Numbered from the stretch's first letter, positions 1 through 10,888 are shown. The stretch: DNA of 34,199 nt from Verrucomicrobiota bacterium (GCA_030830965.1 JAURLX010000003.1:75157-109355), one strand, 5' to 3'. The notes: generated by a model from the sequence alone, not told the origin. Numbers and translations are program-made.

Positions 1-185
1 GCGCTATGGAAAGGGCCCAGGGCGACCTGCTGCAGCAGGCGATGGAGAAGCTCGGCCTTTCGGCGCGGGCCTACGATCGCATCCTGCGCGTGGCCCGGAC
101 GGTGGCTGACCTGTCCGCCTCGGACCGCATCGCCACCGCGCATCTGCTCGAGGCCATCCACTACCGGTCCTTGGACCGGGTCTGA
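1..185 (+). CDS. ComM/YifB-family Mg-chelatase-like AAA ATPase, C-terminal fragment
   Basis: Only the last 60 codons are present; the gene begins before the window and ends at TGA 183-185. The visible residues include [20 protein letters not shown] followed by a helix ending in AIHYRSLDR. This is the highly conserved C-terminal helical domain of YifB/ComM proteins, which are Mg-chelatase-like AAA+ ATPases. ComM is known in naturally competent bacteria as a hexameric helicase that promotes branch migration during transformation; in other bacteria the role is unclear. The ATPase core lies outside the window, so its integrity cannot be judged. A GC hairpin sits just past the stop. The family call is firm; the function in this organism is inferred. 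Confidence 0.85.
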   Translation, partial: AMERAQGDLLQQAMEKLGLSARAYDRILRVARTVADLSASDRIATAHLLEAIHYRSLDRV

Positions 186-197
186 AAACGCTCGCCG

Positions 198-215
198 ACC
201 CCGCGGGGCGGGGTT
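198..215 (+). terminator. Possible weak hairpin terminator after the comM-like gene
   Basis: Thirteen bases after the stop codon, ACCCCGC (198-204) and GCGGGGT (208-214) form a perfect 7-bp stem with a GGG loop. There is almost no T tract after it (TTCATAT), so it may be only a weak terminator, or a structured leader ahead of the ThuA gene that starts at 233. Confidence 0.35.
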
Positions 216-232
216 CATATGAGGGCCCCACC

Positions 233-1288
233 ATGAACCCCACCCGCCACTGCATCACCGCGGCCCTCGCCCTCGCCGCCGCCGCCCTCGGAGCCGCCGA
301 GCCGGTCAAGGTGCTCATCATCGACGGGCGCAACAACCACGACTGGCAGGGCACGACCGCCTCCCTCAAGGCGACCCTCGCCGCCGTCGGCGGCTTCCAG
401 GTCGACGTCTCCACCGCGCCGCCCGCCTTCACCAAGCGCGCCCCGCAGCGCCCCAAGAAGATGGACGCCAAGCAGAAGGCCGACTTCGAGAAGGCGTTCC
501 AGGCCTGGAAGAACGAAGAGTCGGAATTCAACCGCGCCCACGCCGGCGAATGGGAGAAGTGGCTGCCGGAGTTCGGCAAGTACCAGGTCCTGGTGAACAA
601 CTACAACGGCGCCGAATGGACCGACCCCGTGAAGCAGGCCTTCACCGCCTACGTCCTGCAGGGCGGAGGCCTGGTGAACGTACACGCGGCCAACAACGCC
701 TTCACCAACTGGGAGGAGTTCAACGAGATGATCTGCTTCGGCTGGCGCGGCGAGAGCTTCAAGGACCGCGTCGCGGTCGATGACGCCACGGGCAAGGCCG
801 TCGCCGTGCCCCGCGAGAAGGAGAAGTTCCAGGACCGCGGCTTCGGCTCCGGCCACGGCCCGAAGCACGCCTTCGTGCTGAAGGGACGCAACATGGACCA
901 CCCCATCCAGAAGGGCATGCCCGTCGAGTGGCTGCACGCCTCCGACGAGCTCTACCACCGCATGCGCGGCGACGCCGGCCACGTGGACATCCTCGCGAGC
1001 GCCTACTCCGCCCCCGAGGACCACGCCAAGGGCACCGGCATGCACGAGCCGATGGTCTGGTGGGCGAAGTTCGGCCAGGGCCGCGTCGTCACGACCTCCA
1101 TGGGACACCTGATGGGCGGCGTCCCCCTCGACCCCCTGCACTGCGTCGGCTTCCAGACGGTCTTCGCCCGCTCGGTCGAGTGGGCCGCGACCAACAAGGT
1201 CACGCTCGAGGTCCCGAAGGAATTCCCGACCAAGGACAAGGAGAGCGTCGTCGAGCCCTCCAAGGTCAGCTGGAAGCGCTCGAACTGA
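233..1288 (+). CDS. Secreted ThuA domain-containing protein
   Basis: A 351-residue protein with a Sec-type signal peptide (about residues 1-22, Ala-rich, ending GAAEP), then a ThuA-like fold of the class I glutamine amidotransferase-like superfamily. Family features seen are KVLIIDGRNNHDW at residues 26-38, VNNYNGAEW near 121, VNVHAANNAF with H151, and HASDELYHRM with H235, E239 and H242. ThuA-type proteins are linked to trehalose and other sugar use; in the PVC group they commonly occur beside Gfo/Idh oxidoreductases, and many lack a proven reaction. A Lys/Glu-rich insert (about residues 62-110) that looks helical separates the first strands from the rest. The AGGG about 8 bases before the ATG is a modest ribosome site. 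It converges on the sulfatase/oxidoreductase/gluconokinase operon and ends at a strong terminator. Confidence 0.85.
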   Translation: MNPTRHCITAALALAAAALGAAEPVKVLIIDGRNNHDWQGTTASLKATLAAVGGFQVDVSTAPPAFTKRAPQRPKKMDAKQKADFEKAFQAWKNEESEFNRAHAGEWEKWLPEFGKYQVLVNNYNGAEWTDPVKQAFTAYVLQGGGLVNVHAANNAFTNWEEFNEMICFGWRGESFKDRVAVDDATGKAVAVPREKEKFQDRGFGSGHGPKHAFVLKGRNMDHPIQKGMPVEWLHASDELYHRMRGDAGHVDILASAYSAPEDHAKGTGMHEPMVWWAKFGQGRVVTTSMGHLMGGVPLDPLHCVGFQTVFARSVEWAATNKVTLEVPKEFPTKDKESVVEPSKVSWKRSN

Positions 1289-1310
1289 GCGCGCCCCGTC
1301 TCCTCCTCAA

Positions 1311-1335
1311 GGCCCGCCGCCCGGCGGGCCTTTCT
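1311..1335 (+). terminator. Intrinsic terminator of the ThuA gene
   Basis: GGCCCGCC (1311-1318) and GGCGGGCC (1323-1330) form a perfect 8-bp GC stem with a GCCC loop, followed directly by TTTCT. It lies between the convergent stops at 1288 and 1342. The T tract suits plus-strand transcription; read the other way the hairpin is followed only by TTGAGG, so it is less likely to terminate the minus-strand operon. Confidence 0.8.
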
Positions 1336-1341
1336 GTTGGA

Positions 1342-1851
1342 TCAGAGGGCGGCGAGGGCCGAGGCCACGGCGGCCCGGACGACCTCGGGTTCCGGTCCGA
1401 CGTCGATGGTCAGGCAACGTTCGTCCGGCGCGACGGGGGGCTCCAGGGCGGCCAGCTGGCTGTCGAGGAGTCCGGGCGGCATGAAGTGCCCCTTGCGCGC
1501 GCCGATGCGGGCGGCGAGGAGCTCGCGCGATCCAGTGAGATGAATGAAGACGAGGTCGGGGTCGGCGGCGCGCAGGCGATCGCGGTAGGCCCGCTTGAGC
1601 GCGGAGCACGTGATGACCATCGCCTCGTCGCGCCCCCTGCCCTCGGCGATGCGCCCGGCCATGGCCGAGAGCCAGCCCGCGCGGTCGGCGTCGGTCAGCG
1701 GGATGCCCGAACGCATCTTCTCGACGTTGGCGGACGGATGGAAGTCATCGGCCTCGATGAGCGTGGCTCCCGTCGCCCCGGCGTGCAGCGCGGCCACGGT
1801 GCTCTTGCCGCAGCCGCTCACGCCCATGAAAACGAGGTTCGGGAGCGACAT
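1342..1851 (-). CDS. gntK: Gluconokinase (GntK-type)
   Basis: A 169-residue kinase of the shikimate kinase/gluconokinase type. The P-loop GVSGCGKS (residues 10-17) opens the protein. EADDFHPSANVEKMRSGIPL is the near-invariant GntK substrate segment (acidic residues, DFHP, NxxKM, GxPL), and CSALKRAYRDRLR is the family's second conserved block. The length matches small thermoresistant gluconokinases. The enzyme would phosphorylate D-gluconate to 6-phosphogluconate in the cytoplasm, feeding the pentose phosphate or Entner-Doudoroff route. It is the last gene of a four-gene operon and begins 6 bases after the Gfo/Idh oxidoreductase, which suggests that sugar acids produced by that enzyme are its substrates. 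A related sugar acid as substrate cannot be excluded. Confidence 0.9.
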   Translation of the reverse strand: MSLPNLVFMGVSGCGKSTVAALHAGATGATLIEADDFHPSANVEKMRSGIPLTDADRAGWLSAMAGRIAEGRGRDEAMVITCSALKRAYRDRLRAADPDLVFIHLTGSRELLAARIGARKGHFMPPGLLDSQLAALEPPVAPDERCLTIDVGPEPEVVRAAVASALAAL

Positions 1852-1857
1852 CGCCGT

Positions 1858-2931
1858 TCAGAGGTCGATCGTCCGGCCTTCGCGGAACGATCGATCCGCC
1901 GCCGCGACGATGCGCATCGAATTCACCGCGTCGTCCATGTGGGCCGCGAGGTCGAGGTCCTCGCGGATGGCGCGCTCGAAGTAGACCTGCTCGCGCTCGC
2001 AGAGCCCGTCGTGACCGGGATCGGCCTCGGTCGGCACGACCTCGTCGGGCTTCTGGAACCTGCCGTCCGGGCCGAGCGCCGCGTGGTGCACCTTGAGCGC
2101 CTGCGCGGCGGAATGGGAATCGACGTCGGCGGACTTCCCCGCCTCGGCGGCCTTCCCGGCGACGATGGAGACGCAGCCCTTCGGGCCGATGACGTCCTTC
2201 ACGAAGAAGGCCTCCTCGGACATCATCGGACCCCAGCCGGCCTCGTACCAGCCGACGGACCCGTCGGCGAAGGTCACCTGCAGGTGGCCGTAGTTGACCA
2301 TGCCGGCAGGCAGTTCATCGGACAGCCGGGCGCCAAGGCCGGAGACGCGCACAGGGCGACTGCCGGTCATCAGGCACATGATGTCGACGTAGTGCACGCC
2401 GCAGTCGACAATCGGGCTGCACGTCTGCATGAGGGCCTTGTGGGTCTTCCACATGTCGCCGAAGCTCTGCTGATTGAGGTTCATGCGCATGACGAGCGGC
2501 TTGCCGAGCGTCTGCACCGTCTTGATGAACTGCGTCCAGGCCGGATGATGGCGCAGGATGTAGCCGATGACGACCTTCCGCTTCGCGGCCTTGGCCTTGG
2601 CGACGATGCGCTCGGCCTCCTCCACCGTCACCGCGAGCGGCTTCTCGACGAAGACGTGGCAGCCGGCGTCCAGGGCGGCCACGGCGTATTCGGCGTGGGT
2701 GTCGGGATAGCTGGAGATGGACACCGCATCGGGCCTGGTGCGCGCGAGGGCGTCGTGGAAGTCGCCGAACTCGGCGTAGCCGCCGCCGAGCTCGGCGTTG
2801 AGCTTGGCGCGTGACTCGGCCGAACGGGTCACGAGGCCGACGATCTCGAAGCCGGGCAGTTTGTGGTAGGCGAGGGCGTGCGAGCGGCCCATGTGGCCGG
2901 CGCCGACGCAGAGAACGCGGATCTTCTTCAT
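1858..2931 (-). CDS. Gfo/Idh/MocA-family oxidoreductase
   Basis: A 357-residue NAD(P)-dependent sugar or cyclitol dehydrogenase family member. The N-terminal Rossmann motif is VLCVGAGHMGRSHA (GxGxxG at residues 10-15). The EKP motif (E96-K97-P98, in VEKPLAVT), whose lysine binds cofactor and substrate, is intact, and DCGVHYVDIM is the usual substrate-site Asp/His block of the C-terminal domain. There is no signal peptide, so it is cytoplasmic. Typical reactions are oxidation of sugars, inositols or deoxy-sugar derivatives; the exact substrate cannot be read from sequence. It starts 11 bases after the sulfatase gene and ends 6 bases before gluconokinase, so it is almost certainly co-transcribed. 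Its likely place is between extracellular desulfation and sugar-acid phosphorylation. Confidence 0.88.
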   Translation of the reverse strand: MKKIRVLCVGAGHMGRSHALAYHKLPGFEIVGLVTRSAESRAKLNAELGGGYAEFGDFHDALARTRPDAVSISSYPDTHAEYAVAALDAGCHVFVEKPLAVTVEEAERIVAKAKAAKRKVVIGYILRHHPAWTQFIKTVQTLGKPLVMRMNLNQQSFGDMWKTHKALMQTCSPIVDCGVHYVDIMCLMTGSRPVRVSGLGARLSDELPAGMVNYGHLQVTFADGSVGWYEAGWGPMMSEEAFFVKDVIGPKGCVSIVAGKAAEAGKSADVDSHSAAQALKVHHAALGPDGRFQKPDEVVPTEADPGHDGLCEREQVYFERAIREDLDLAAHMDDAVNSMRIVAAADRSFREGRTIDL

Positions 2932-2942
2932 ACGGATGGATA

Positions 2943-4505
2943 TCAGAGGCCCAAGGGCTGGTTGAAGCCCTTGGCGCGCTCGGCCTCGAGGGCGGACTTC
3001 AGGCGCGCGACGACATCGGGGTTCGCGGCGGCCACATTATTGCGCTCGGAGGGGTCGGCGAGCAGGTCGAAAAGACGGTCCCCGCCCTGCTGCATGGCGT
3101 CGCGCTTGAAGTCCTCGGCCTTGCCGGGCTGGACCGCGGCGGATTTCCAGGCCCCTTTGCCGCCCTTGCCCGTCCCGGGGATGAACTTCCAGCGGGCGTC
3201 CCGGATGGAGAGCTGCCCGCCCTGCGTGCTGGAGATGAGCAGGTCGCGCCCGGCACCGCCCAGGAACGCGGCGGAATGATCGCGCGCATCGACGGAGGCG
3301 TATTCGCCGGGATCGCCGCCGGCGAGCCGGGCGAACGTGGCGGGCAGGTCGACCTGGGACACCAGGGCGTCGGAGACCTTGCCGGCGGGCGCGCGCCCGG
3401 GGTAGCGCACGATGAACGAGACGCGGGTGCCGGCCTCGAGGATCGAGTATTTGCCCCCACGGAAGGGCCCGCCGGGTTCGTGACCGGCCTTCGCGTTGAG
3501 CTCCGTCGACTGGTCCTTGTAACCGTCGTCGAGGATGGGACCGTTGTCGGAGGAGAGGACGACGAGCGTCTTCTCCGCGAGCCCGTGGCGGTCCAGCTCC
3601 GCGAGGATGCGGCCGACCTGATCGTCGAAGGAGACGACCGCGTCGCCGCGAGGGCCGAGCGGAGTGCGCCCCGCGTACCGCGGATGCGGCAGGCGCGGCA
3701 CGTGGTTCTCGTGCGAGGCGTAGTAGAGCAGGAAGGGACGGTCCTTGCTCCGCGCGATGAAGGCGCAGGCCTTGTCCGCGAAGGTGTCGCCCATCGTCTC
3801 ATCGTTCCAAATCGCGGACTTGCCGCCCTTCATCCAGCCGATGCGTCCGACGCCGTTGACCAGCGCCATGTTGTGGCCGTGCGACCAGTCCATCTTCAGC
3901 TTGGCCCGCTCGGCAGCCTGCTTGAGGTCGGGATCGCCCGGGTAAGGGGTCTTGTAGCTGACCTCGATGGGGTCCTTCGGGTCGAGCCCGACCACGCCGC
4001 CGTCTTCGACGTAGACCGTCGGCACCCGGTCGCCAGTCGCGGCCATGATGAAGGAGTAAGTGAAGCCGATCTGGTTGGGCGAGGGCGAGATCCGTCCGTT
4101 CCAGTCGACGTCGCCGGAGCCGAGACCGAGATGCCACTTGCCGACCACCCCGGTCGCGTAGCCCAGCTTGGCGAGGCTGGACGCCATCGTGGGACGTCCG
4201 GGACGGATGATCATGCGCGCGTCGCCGGGCAGCACGCCCGTACCCTGCCGCCTCCAGGCGTACTCGCCCGTGAGCAGGGAGTAGCGCGACGGGGTGCAGG
4301 TGGCTGAGGTGCAGTAGCCGGCGGTGAAGCGCACGCCCTGCGCGGCGAGCCGGTCGATGTTCGGCGTCGGGACGACCTTCGCGCCGTAGCAGCCCAGGTC
4401 GCCCCAGCCGATGTCATCCGCATAGAGCAGCACGATGTTGGGCCGGTCCGCGGCGGGCAGGACGGCCGCGCAGGCGAGGAGGGCGAGCAGGATGGCGGGT
4501 CTCAT
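2943..4505 (-). CDS. Secreted arylsulfatase-family sulfatase (Cys-type)
   Basis: A 520-residue alkaline-phosphatase-superfamily sulfatase. The ATG at 4505 gives a clean signal peptide (MRPAILLALLACAAVLPAAD); upstream in-frame starts would add a non-signal extension and overlap the preceding gene. The metal site begins at D30-D31 (LLYADDIGWGDLGCYG). C70 lies in CTPSR, the CxPxR signature in which the cysteine becomes formylglycine. Downstream, GKWHLG and SSDNGP are the standard sulfatase metal and sulfate ligands. It should hydrolyse sulfate esters outside the cytoplasm, probably on sulfated saccharides. No formylglycine-generating enzyme is seen in the window. It follows the PhoD-like gene by 10 bases and precedes the oxidoreductase by 11, inside one operon. 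The S1 subfamily and substrate are not determined here. Confidence 0.92.
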   Translation of the reverse strand: MRPAILLALLACAAVLPAADRPNIVLLYADDIGWGDLGCYGAKVVPTPNIDRLAAQGVRFTAGYCTSATCTPSRYSLLTGEYAWRRQGTGVLPGDARMIIRPGRPTMASSLAKLGYATGVVGKWHLGLGSGDVDWNGRISPSPNQIGFTYSFIMAATGDRVPTVYVEDGGVVGLDPKDPIEVSYKTPYPGDPDLKQAAERAKLKMDWSHGHNMALVNGVGRIGWMKGGKSAIWNDETMGDTFADKACAFIARSKDRPFLLYYASHENHVPRLPHPRYAGRTPLGPRGDAVVSFDDQVGRILAELDRHGLAEKTLVVLSSDNGPILDDGYKDQSTELNAKAGHEPGGPFRGGKYSILEAGTRVSFIVRYPGRAPAGKVSDALVSQVDLPATFARLAGGDPGEYASVDARDHSAAFLGGAGRDLLISSTQGGQLSIRDARWKFIPGTGKGGKGAWKSAAVQPGKAEDFKRDAMQQGGDRLFDLLADPSERNNVAAANPDVVARLKSALEAERAKGFNQPLGL

Positions 4506-4515
4506 GGCAGGAAGG

Positions 4516-5976
4516 TCATTCGGCGAGCTTGGTGACACGGTGCAGCACCTCGCCGTGGTCGTCGCGGAACTCGATGTCGAGCTCGGCGCGGCCCTGCGCG
4601 CCGGAGCCGGCGCGCACATGCAGGAAACCGCCGGTCGGCTTGGGATAAAGGTAGGGCTGCCGGATTAGGCCCTCGGGATCGGTGGTGTTCCTGCCGCCGG
4701 GCTTCTCGCCACGGATGGCGTTCTCATCGTTGAGCGCGCCGACCGAGAACTCCTCGACGCCGAGCGGGTGTATGCTGTGGTACTGCCAGTGGCGATCGCC
4801 GCAGAAAGCCAGCACGTTGCGCAGCCCCTCGGCACGCAGCCAGGCGAAGAAGTCGTCGGCCTCGTGGCGGTAGCCGCGCAGGTTGGCGTGATTGTCGTTC
4901 TTGCTGTTGCGGTCCGGCCCCACCATGGGCGTCGGCGTGATGAGGATCTTCCAGGGCGCGTCGCTCGCCTTCAAGGTGCGCTGCAGCCAGTCGCGCTGCC
5001 GGACGCCCCAGAGCGTCTTGCCGGGCCCGTCGGGCTGCGCGTTGGGGGAACGGTGGTCGCGCCCCTCGAGGAACCAGAGTTGCACATGGCGATGGATGCG
5101 CAGCGTGCGGTAGCTCGGCGAGGCGAGGTCGCCCGCCGGAAGCACGGGCATCTGTTCGCGGAACAGCCCGATCCCGGTGGCGGCGTCCGGGGCGCGGCCG
5201 CCGCCGAGGTCGGCGTCATTGAAGCGGAAATCGTGGTCGTCCTTCGACCAGAAGGCCGGGGTGGTCGCGAAGAATTCGACGAGGCGCGGGAGACGGAACT
5301 GCTCGTGCCACTTGCGGCGCAGTTCCGGCAGGGTCCTGGCCGCCGACGCCGCGGGATGGTCGTAATAGACGATGTCGCCGGCCCCGATGAAGAAGTCGGG
5401 CCGCAGGGCCGCCATAGCGGCGAAGACGGGGTAGCCGAGGCGCTTGTCCTCGGCCGTCGCGGTGACCGGACCGCCTCCGTTGGCCTTGCCGCTCATGAAC
5501 GAATGGTAATTCATGCAGCTGCCCATGACGAAGCGCAGCGGCGCGTCGGAACCGGCGCCAGGCAGCGTCTTGAAACGGCCGCCGCGCAGCGGCCTCGCCG
5601 ACGCCTCGTCCGATCCGGCGAGCACGCGATAATGATAAGTGGTCGAGGGCCGCAGCCCGGCGACGGGAGCGCGCACGATGAAGTCGCCGCCCGCCTCCGC
5701 CACCCGCCAGGGCGTGCGGCTCGCGCCGGCGAAGGCGGGGTCGGTGCCGTATTCGAAGCAAGCCACGCCGGCCGCGCCGGGAAGGTCGCCGCCGGCGTCC
5801 AGCTCCGGACCCGGCAGCGCCGTCAGCCGCGTCTGCAGCAGCACCGAATCCGTCGTCACCTCGCCGGCGAGGACGCCCTGGGCGAGGTGGGTCCCGGCGC
5901 TCAGCCACGGGACGTGGGCGAGCAGCAGCAGGACGGCGGGGCGGGCGGACACCCCGTCTGCATAACGAGGGGGCAT
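4516..5976 (-). CDS. PhoD-family alkaline phosphatase / phosphodiesterase
   Basis: A 486-residue predicted secreted metallophosphoesterase. An N-terminal Ig-like PhoD domain (about residues 30-138) ends in TTYHYRV. The PhoD catalytic domain follows: FVMGSCMNY (150-157), GAGDIVYYD (198-206), KDDHDFRFND (245-254), LEGRDHRS (303-310) and CGDRHWQYHS (392-401), the metal and substrate ligand blocks of PhoD enzymes. It should hydrolyse phosphate mono- or diesters outside the cytoplasm with a metal cofactor. The ATG at 5976 was chosen because longer forms run into the divergent epimerase gene; a GTG at 5952 would place the hydrophobic stretch ARPAVLLLLAHVPWLSAG nearer the N-terminus, so the start is uncertain. 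It is the first gene of the operon with sulfatase, oxidoreductase and gluconokinase, and the start-to-start gap to the divergent gene is only 61 bases. Confidence 0.85.
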   Translation of the reverse strand: MPPRYADGVSARPAVLLLLAHVPWLSAGTHLAQGVLAGEVTTDSVLLQTRLTALPGPELDAGGDLPGAAGVACFEYGTDPAFAGASRTPWRVAEAGGDFIVRAPVAGLRPSTTYHYRVLAGSDEASARPLRGGRFKTLPGAGSDAPLRFVMGSCMNYHSFMSGKANGGGPVTATAEDKRLGYPVFAAMAALRPDFFIGAGDIVYYDHPAASAARTLPELRRKWHEQFRLPRLVEFFATTPAFWSKDDHDFRFNDADLGGGRAPDAATGIGLFREQMPVLPAGDLASPSYRTLRIHRHVQLWFLEGRDHRSPNAQPDGPGKTLWGVRQRDWLQRTLKASDAPWKILITPTPMVGPDRNSKNDNHANLRGYRHEADDFFAWLRAEGLRNVLAFCGDRHWQYHSIHPLGVEEFSVGALNDENAIRGEKPGGRNTTDPEGLIRQPYLYPKPTGGFLHVRAGSGAQGRAELDIEFRDDHGEVLHRVTKLAE

Positions 5977-6037
5977 CCTTTGCCAAGCCATCCCCGCGGA
6001 CGCTTGCCAAAGGAGCGAAAAAAGCCAATCCAACGCC

Positions 6038-6892
6038 ATGCGCTTCGCGAAGTACCACGCCCTCGGCAACGACTACCTCGTGCTCGAGCCGAAGGACTGC
6101 CCCGCCCTCCTCCCGGCGGACGCGATCCGCAAGGTATGCCATCGTCACTACGGGCTCGGTTCCGACGGCATCTTGTACGGACCGCTCGAGCGCGCGGACG
6201 GAATCATCGGCCTGCGCATCCTCAACCCCGACGGCTCCGAAGCGGAGAAATCGGGCAACGGCATCCGCATCTTCTGCCGCCACCTGCTCGAGACCGGCCG
6301 GGTGCGCGAGGGGCAGGAGTTCCGCCTGCACACCCCCGGGGGCGTCGTCGGCTGCGCCGTTTTCGAGGGCGGCCGACGCATCCGCGTGGAGATGGGCGGC
6401 GTGTCCTTCCGCGCGCCGCAGATCCCGCACGTCGGGCCGGACCGCGAGGTCCTGGGCGAGGAGATCGCCGTCGCCGGACGCGTCTTCCGCTACTGGTCCG
6501 CGACCGTGGGCAATCCTCACTGCGTCATACCCGTCGAGGACCTGAGCGCCGACCTGGCCCGCACCTACGGACCCCTCCTGGAGGTGCACCCCAACTTCCC
6601 CAACCGCACCAACGTGCAGTTCATGAAGGTGCTGGACCGCGCCAACGTGCGCATCGAGATCTGGGAGCGCGGCGCGGGCTACACCCTCGCCTCCGGCTCA
6701 TCCTCCTCCGCCTCGGCGGCCGTGGCCCGCAAGATGGGGCTGGTCGACCCCGAGGTAACGGTGCACATGCCCGGGGGGCAGATTAGTATTGGCATCGGGA
6801 CCGACTACGGCATCGTGATGACCGGACCGACGACCCCGGTGGGCATCTTCGAGATGCACCCCGGAGTACCGGACCAGGACGTCGCCCTCTGA
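6038..6892 (+). CDS. dapF: DapF-family (PLP-independent) epimerase with both catalytic cysteines replaced by serine
   Basis: A 284-residue protein with the full diaminopimelate epimerase architecture of two mirror-related lobes. The N-terminal HALGNDYL motif, HRHYGLGSDG, NPDGSEAEKSGNGIR, VGNPHCV, NRTNVQF, ERGAGYTLASG and the late PGG motif are all present. DapF interconverts LL- and meso-diaminopimelate for lysine and peptidoglycan synthesis using two cysteines, one before GNG and one before the second GTG loop. Here those positions are S72 (KSGNGIR, codon TCG) and S219 (ASGSSSS, codon TCC), while E210-R211 are kept. I recall database homologues with the same serine pattern annotated as dapF, so this may be a distinct subfamily rather than a broken gene. 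It could also be a racemase for another amino acid. It is monocistronic and divergent from the phosphatase operon. Confidence 0.82.
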   Translation: MRFAKYHALGNDYLVLEPKDCPALLPADAIRKVCHRHYGLGSDGILYGPLERADGIIGLRILNPDGSEAEKSGNGIRIFCRHLLETGRVREGQEFRLHTPGGVVGCAVFEGGRRIRVEMGGVSFRAPQIPHVGPDREVLGEEIAVAGRVFRYWSATVGNPHCVIPVEDLSADLARTYGPLLEVHPNFPNRTNVQFMKVLDRANVRIEIWERGAGYTLASGSSSSASAAVARKMGLVDPEVTVHMPGGQISIGIGTDYGIVMTGPTTPVGIFEMHPGVPDQDVAL

Positions 6893-6970
6893 GGCGCCGC
6901 CTATCCCATAGAAAAAGTCAGCCTCACGGACCGCCCTCGCTGGGCGGGACGCCCGAACCCTCGTAGAACC

Positions 6971-9868
<2,898 letters not shown>

Positions 9869-9875
9869 AGACCCG

Positions 9876-10883
9876 ATGCTCTCCACCTTCATCAGACGCA
9901 ACAAGCCGAAGGCCGAGATGACGTTCCTCGAGCACCTCGACGACCTGCGCATCTCGATGCTCCGGGTGCTCGGGGTCTTCTCGGTGGGCATGGTCGCGGC
10001 CCTCATCTTCTACGAGGAGACGCCCGCCCTGCTGAACATGCCACTGGAATGGGCCAAGCACCCGGAGACCTCGCCGATCGGCTTCCTGCTGGGCCAGTCC
10101 AGCGAAGGGCTCCGCGCCATCCCCGAGCTCAAGGAGTTCACGTTCATGGGGGTCTGGAAGGTGCTCATGTACGCCGCGTTCGGCGTGGGCATCGCCCTCG
10201 CCTCGCCGGTCTTCCTCTACGAGACGGCACGTTTCGTGGGACCGGCGCTGACCGAGCGGGAGAAGCGCGTGCTGGTCCCGTTCTGCTTCGCCGCGCTGGT
10301 GCTGTTCCTGATGGGCTCGACCCTCGCGTTCTTCTGGCTCTCCCCGATGTCGGTCCAGATCTGGCACCATTTCGCGTCCGGGCTGAAGATGGACGTAATC
10401 TGGCAGGCCTCGGACTACTACGGGTTCGTCATCATGATGTGCCTGCTCACGGGCCTCACTTTCCAGTTCCCGCTCGCGCTCATCGTGGTCATGTGGCTGG
10501 AGATCGTGCGTCCGCGCACGCTGCTCCGCCACTGGCGGGGCATGCTCTTCGGCATCATGTGCCTGGTGGCGCTCATCACGCCCATCGCGGAGCCCATCTC
10601 GCTCTTCGTGATGACGGGCGTGCTGTTCGGCTTCTACCTGGTGGCGGTCGCCATCGGCACCGGCATCGTCCGGCGCAAGCGCGTCGCCCGCGGCGACAGC
10701 GCCGACCCCGAGGACGATGACCTCGACGATGACGACGGTCCCGACGATGACGACGACCCCGACGGCGACTCACCCCGAAGGCCCGCGTCCTCCGCCGCCG
10801 CGCCCGCCGCCTCACCGGCCGCCCCCGGACGCCCGAAGCAGCTGCCCCCGCCCGCCGAGGGCGACCTGAGCTCTCTCGACTGA
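9876..10883 (+). CDS. tatC: TatC, twin-arginine translocase subunit, with acidic C-terminal tail
   Basis: A 335-residue polytopic inner-membrane protein. TatC recognises twin-arginine signal peptides and, with TatA/B, exports folded proteins. Seen are the cytoplasmic N-terminal motif FLEHLDDLRISMLR (family HLxELR), then six hydrophobic segments, including VLVPFCFAALVLFLMGSTLAF and the Pro-bearing segment FQFPLALIVVMWL. The ATG at 9876 was chosen because it places the conserved motif near residue 17; an earlier start would overlap the helicase gene. The core ends near residue 265. About 70 residues follow, first Asp-rich (DDDLDDDDGPDDDDDPDGD), then Ala/Pro-rich, which TatC normally lacks. No tatA or tatB is visible here. 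A likely client in this window is the DUF1501 protein at 30568, which has a twin-arginine leader. Confidence 0.93.
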   Translation: MLSTFIRRNKPKAEMTFLEHLDDLRISMLRVLGVFSVGMVAALIFYEETPALLNMPLEWAKHPETSPIGFLLGQSSEGLRAIPELKEFTFMGVWKVLMYAAFGVGIALASPVFLYETARFVGPALTEREKRVLVPFCFAALVLFLMGSTLAFFWLSPMSVQIWHHFASGLKMDVIWQASDYYGFVIMMCLLTGLTFQFPLALIVVMWLEIVRPRTLLRHWRGMLFGIMCLVALITPIAEPISLFVMTGVLFGFYLVAVAIGTGIVRRKRVARGDSADPEDDDLDDDDGPDDDDDPDGDSPRRPASSAAAPAASPAAPGRPKQLPPPAEGDLSSLD

Positions 10884-10888
10884 CCCGC

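Noticed and set aside
219-236. Five-codon frame ATG...TGA overlapping the ThuA ATG
   Set aside because: Too short to support as a leader peptide; no codon pattern or attenuator fold is seen.
928-2814. Long plus-strand open frame over ThuA, gluconokinase and oxidoreductase genes
   Set aside because: Arg/Gly/Ala-rich shadow of real genes in a GC-rich genome; no domain, and it crosses three genes with clear families.
4506-4619. Extended N-terminus for the sulfatase at 2943-4505
   Set aside because: The extra residues are Ser/Thr/Ala-rich and would bury the signal peptide; ATG 4505 gives a proper leader.
6931-6947. CCGCCC/GGGCGG hairpin between the epimerase and the SNF2 gene
   Set aside because: No T tract follows and the stem is only 6 bp; it is not convincing as a terminator.
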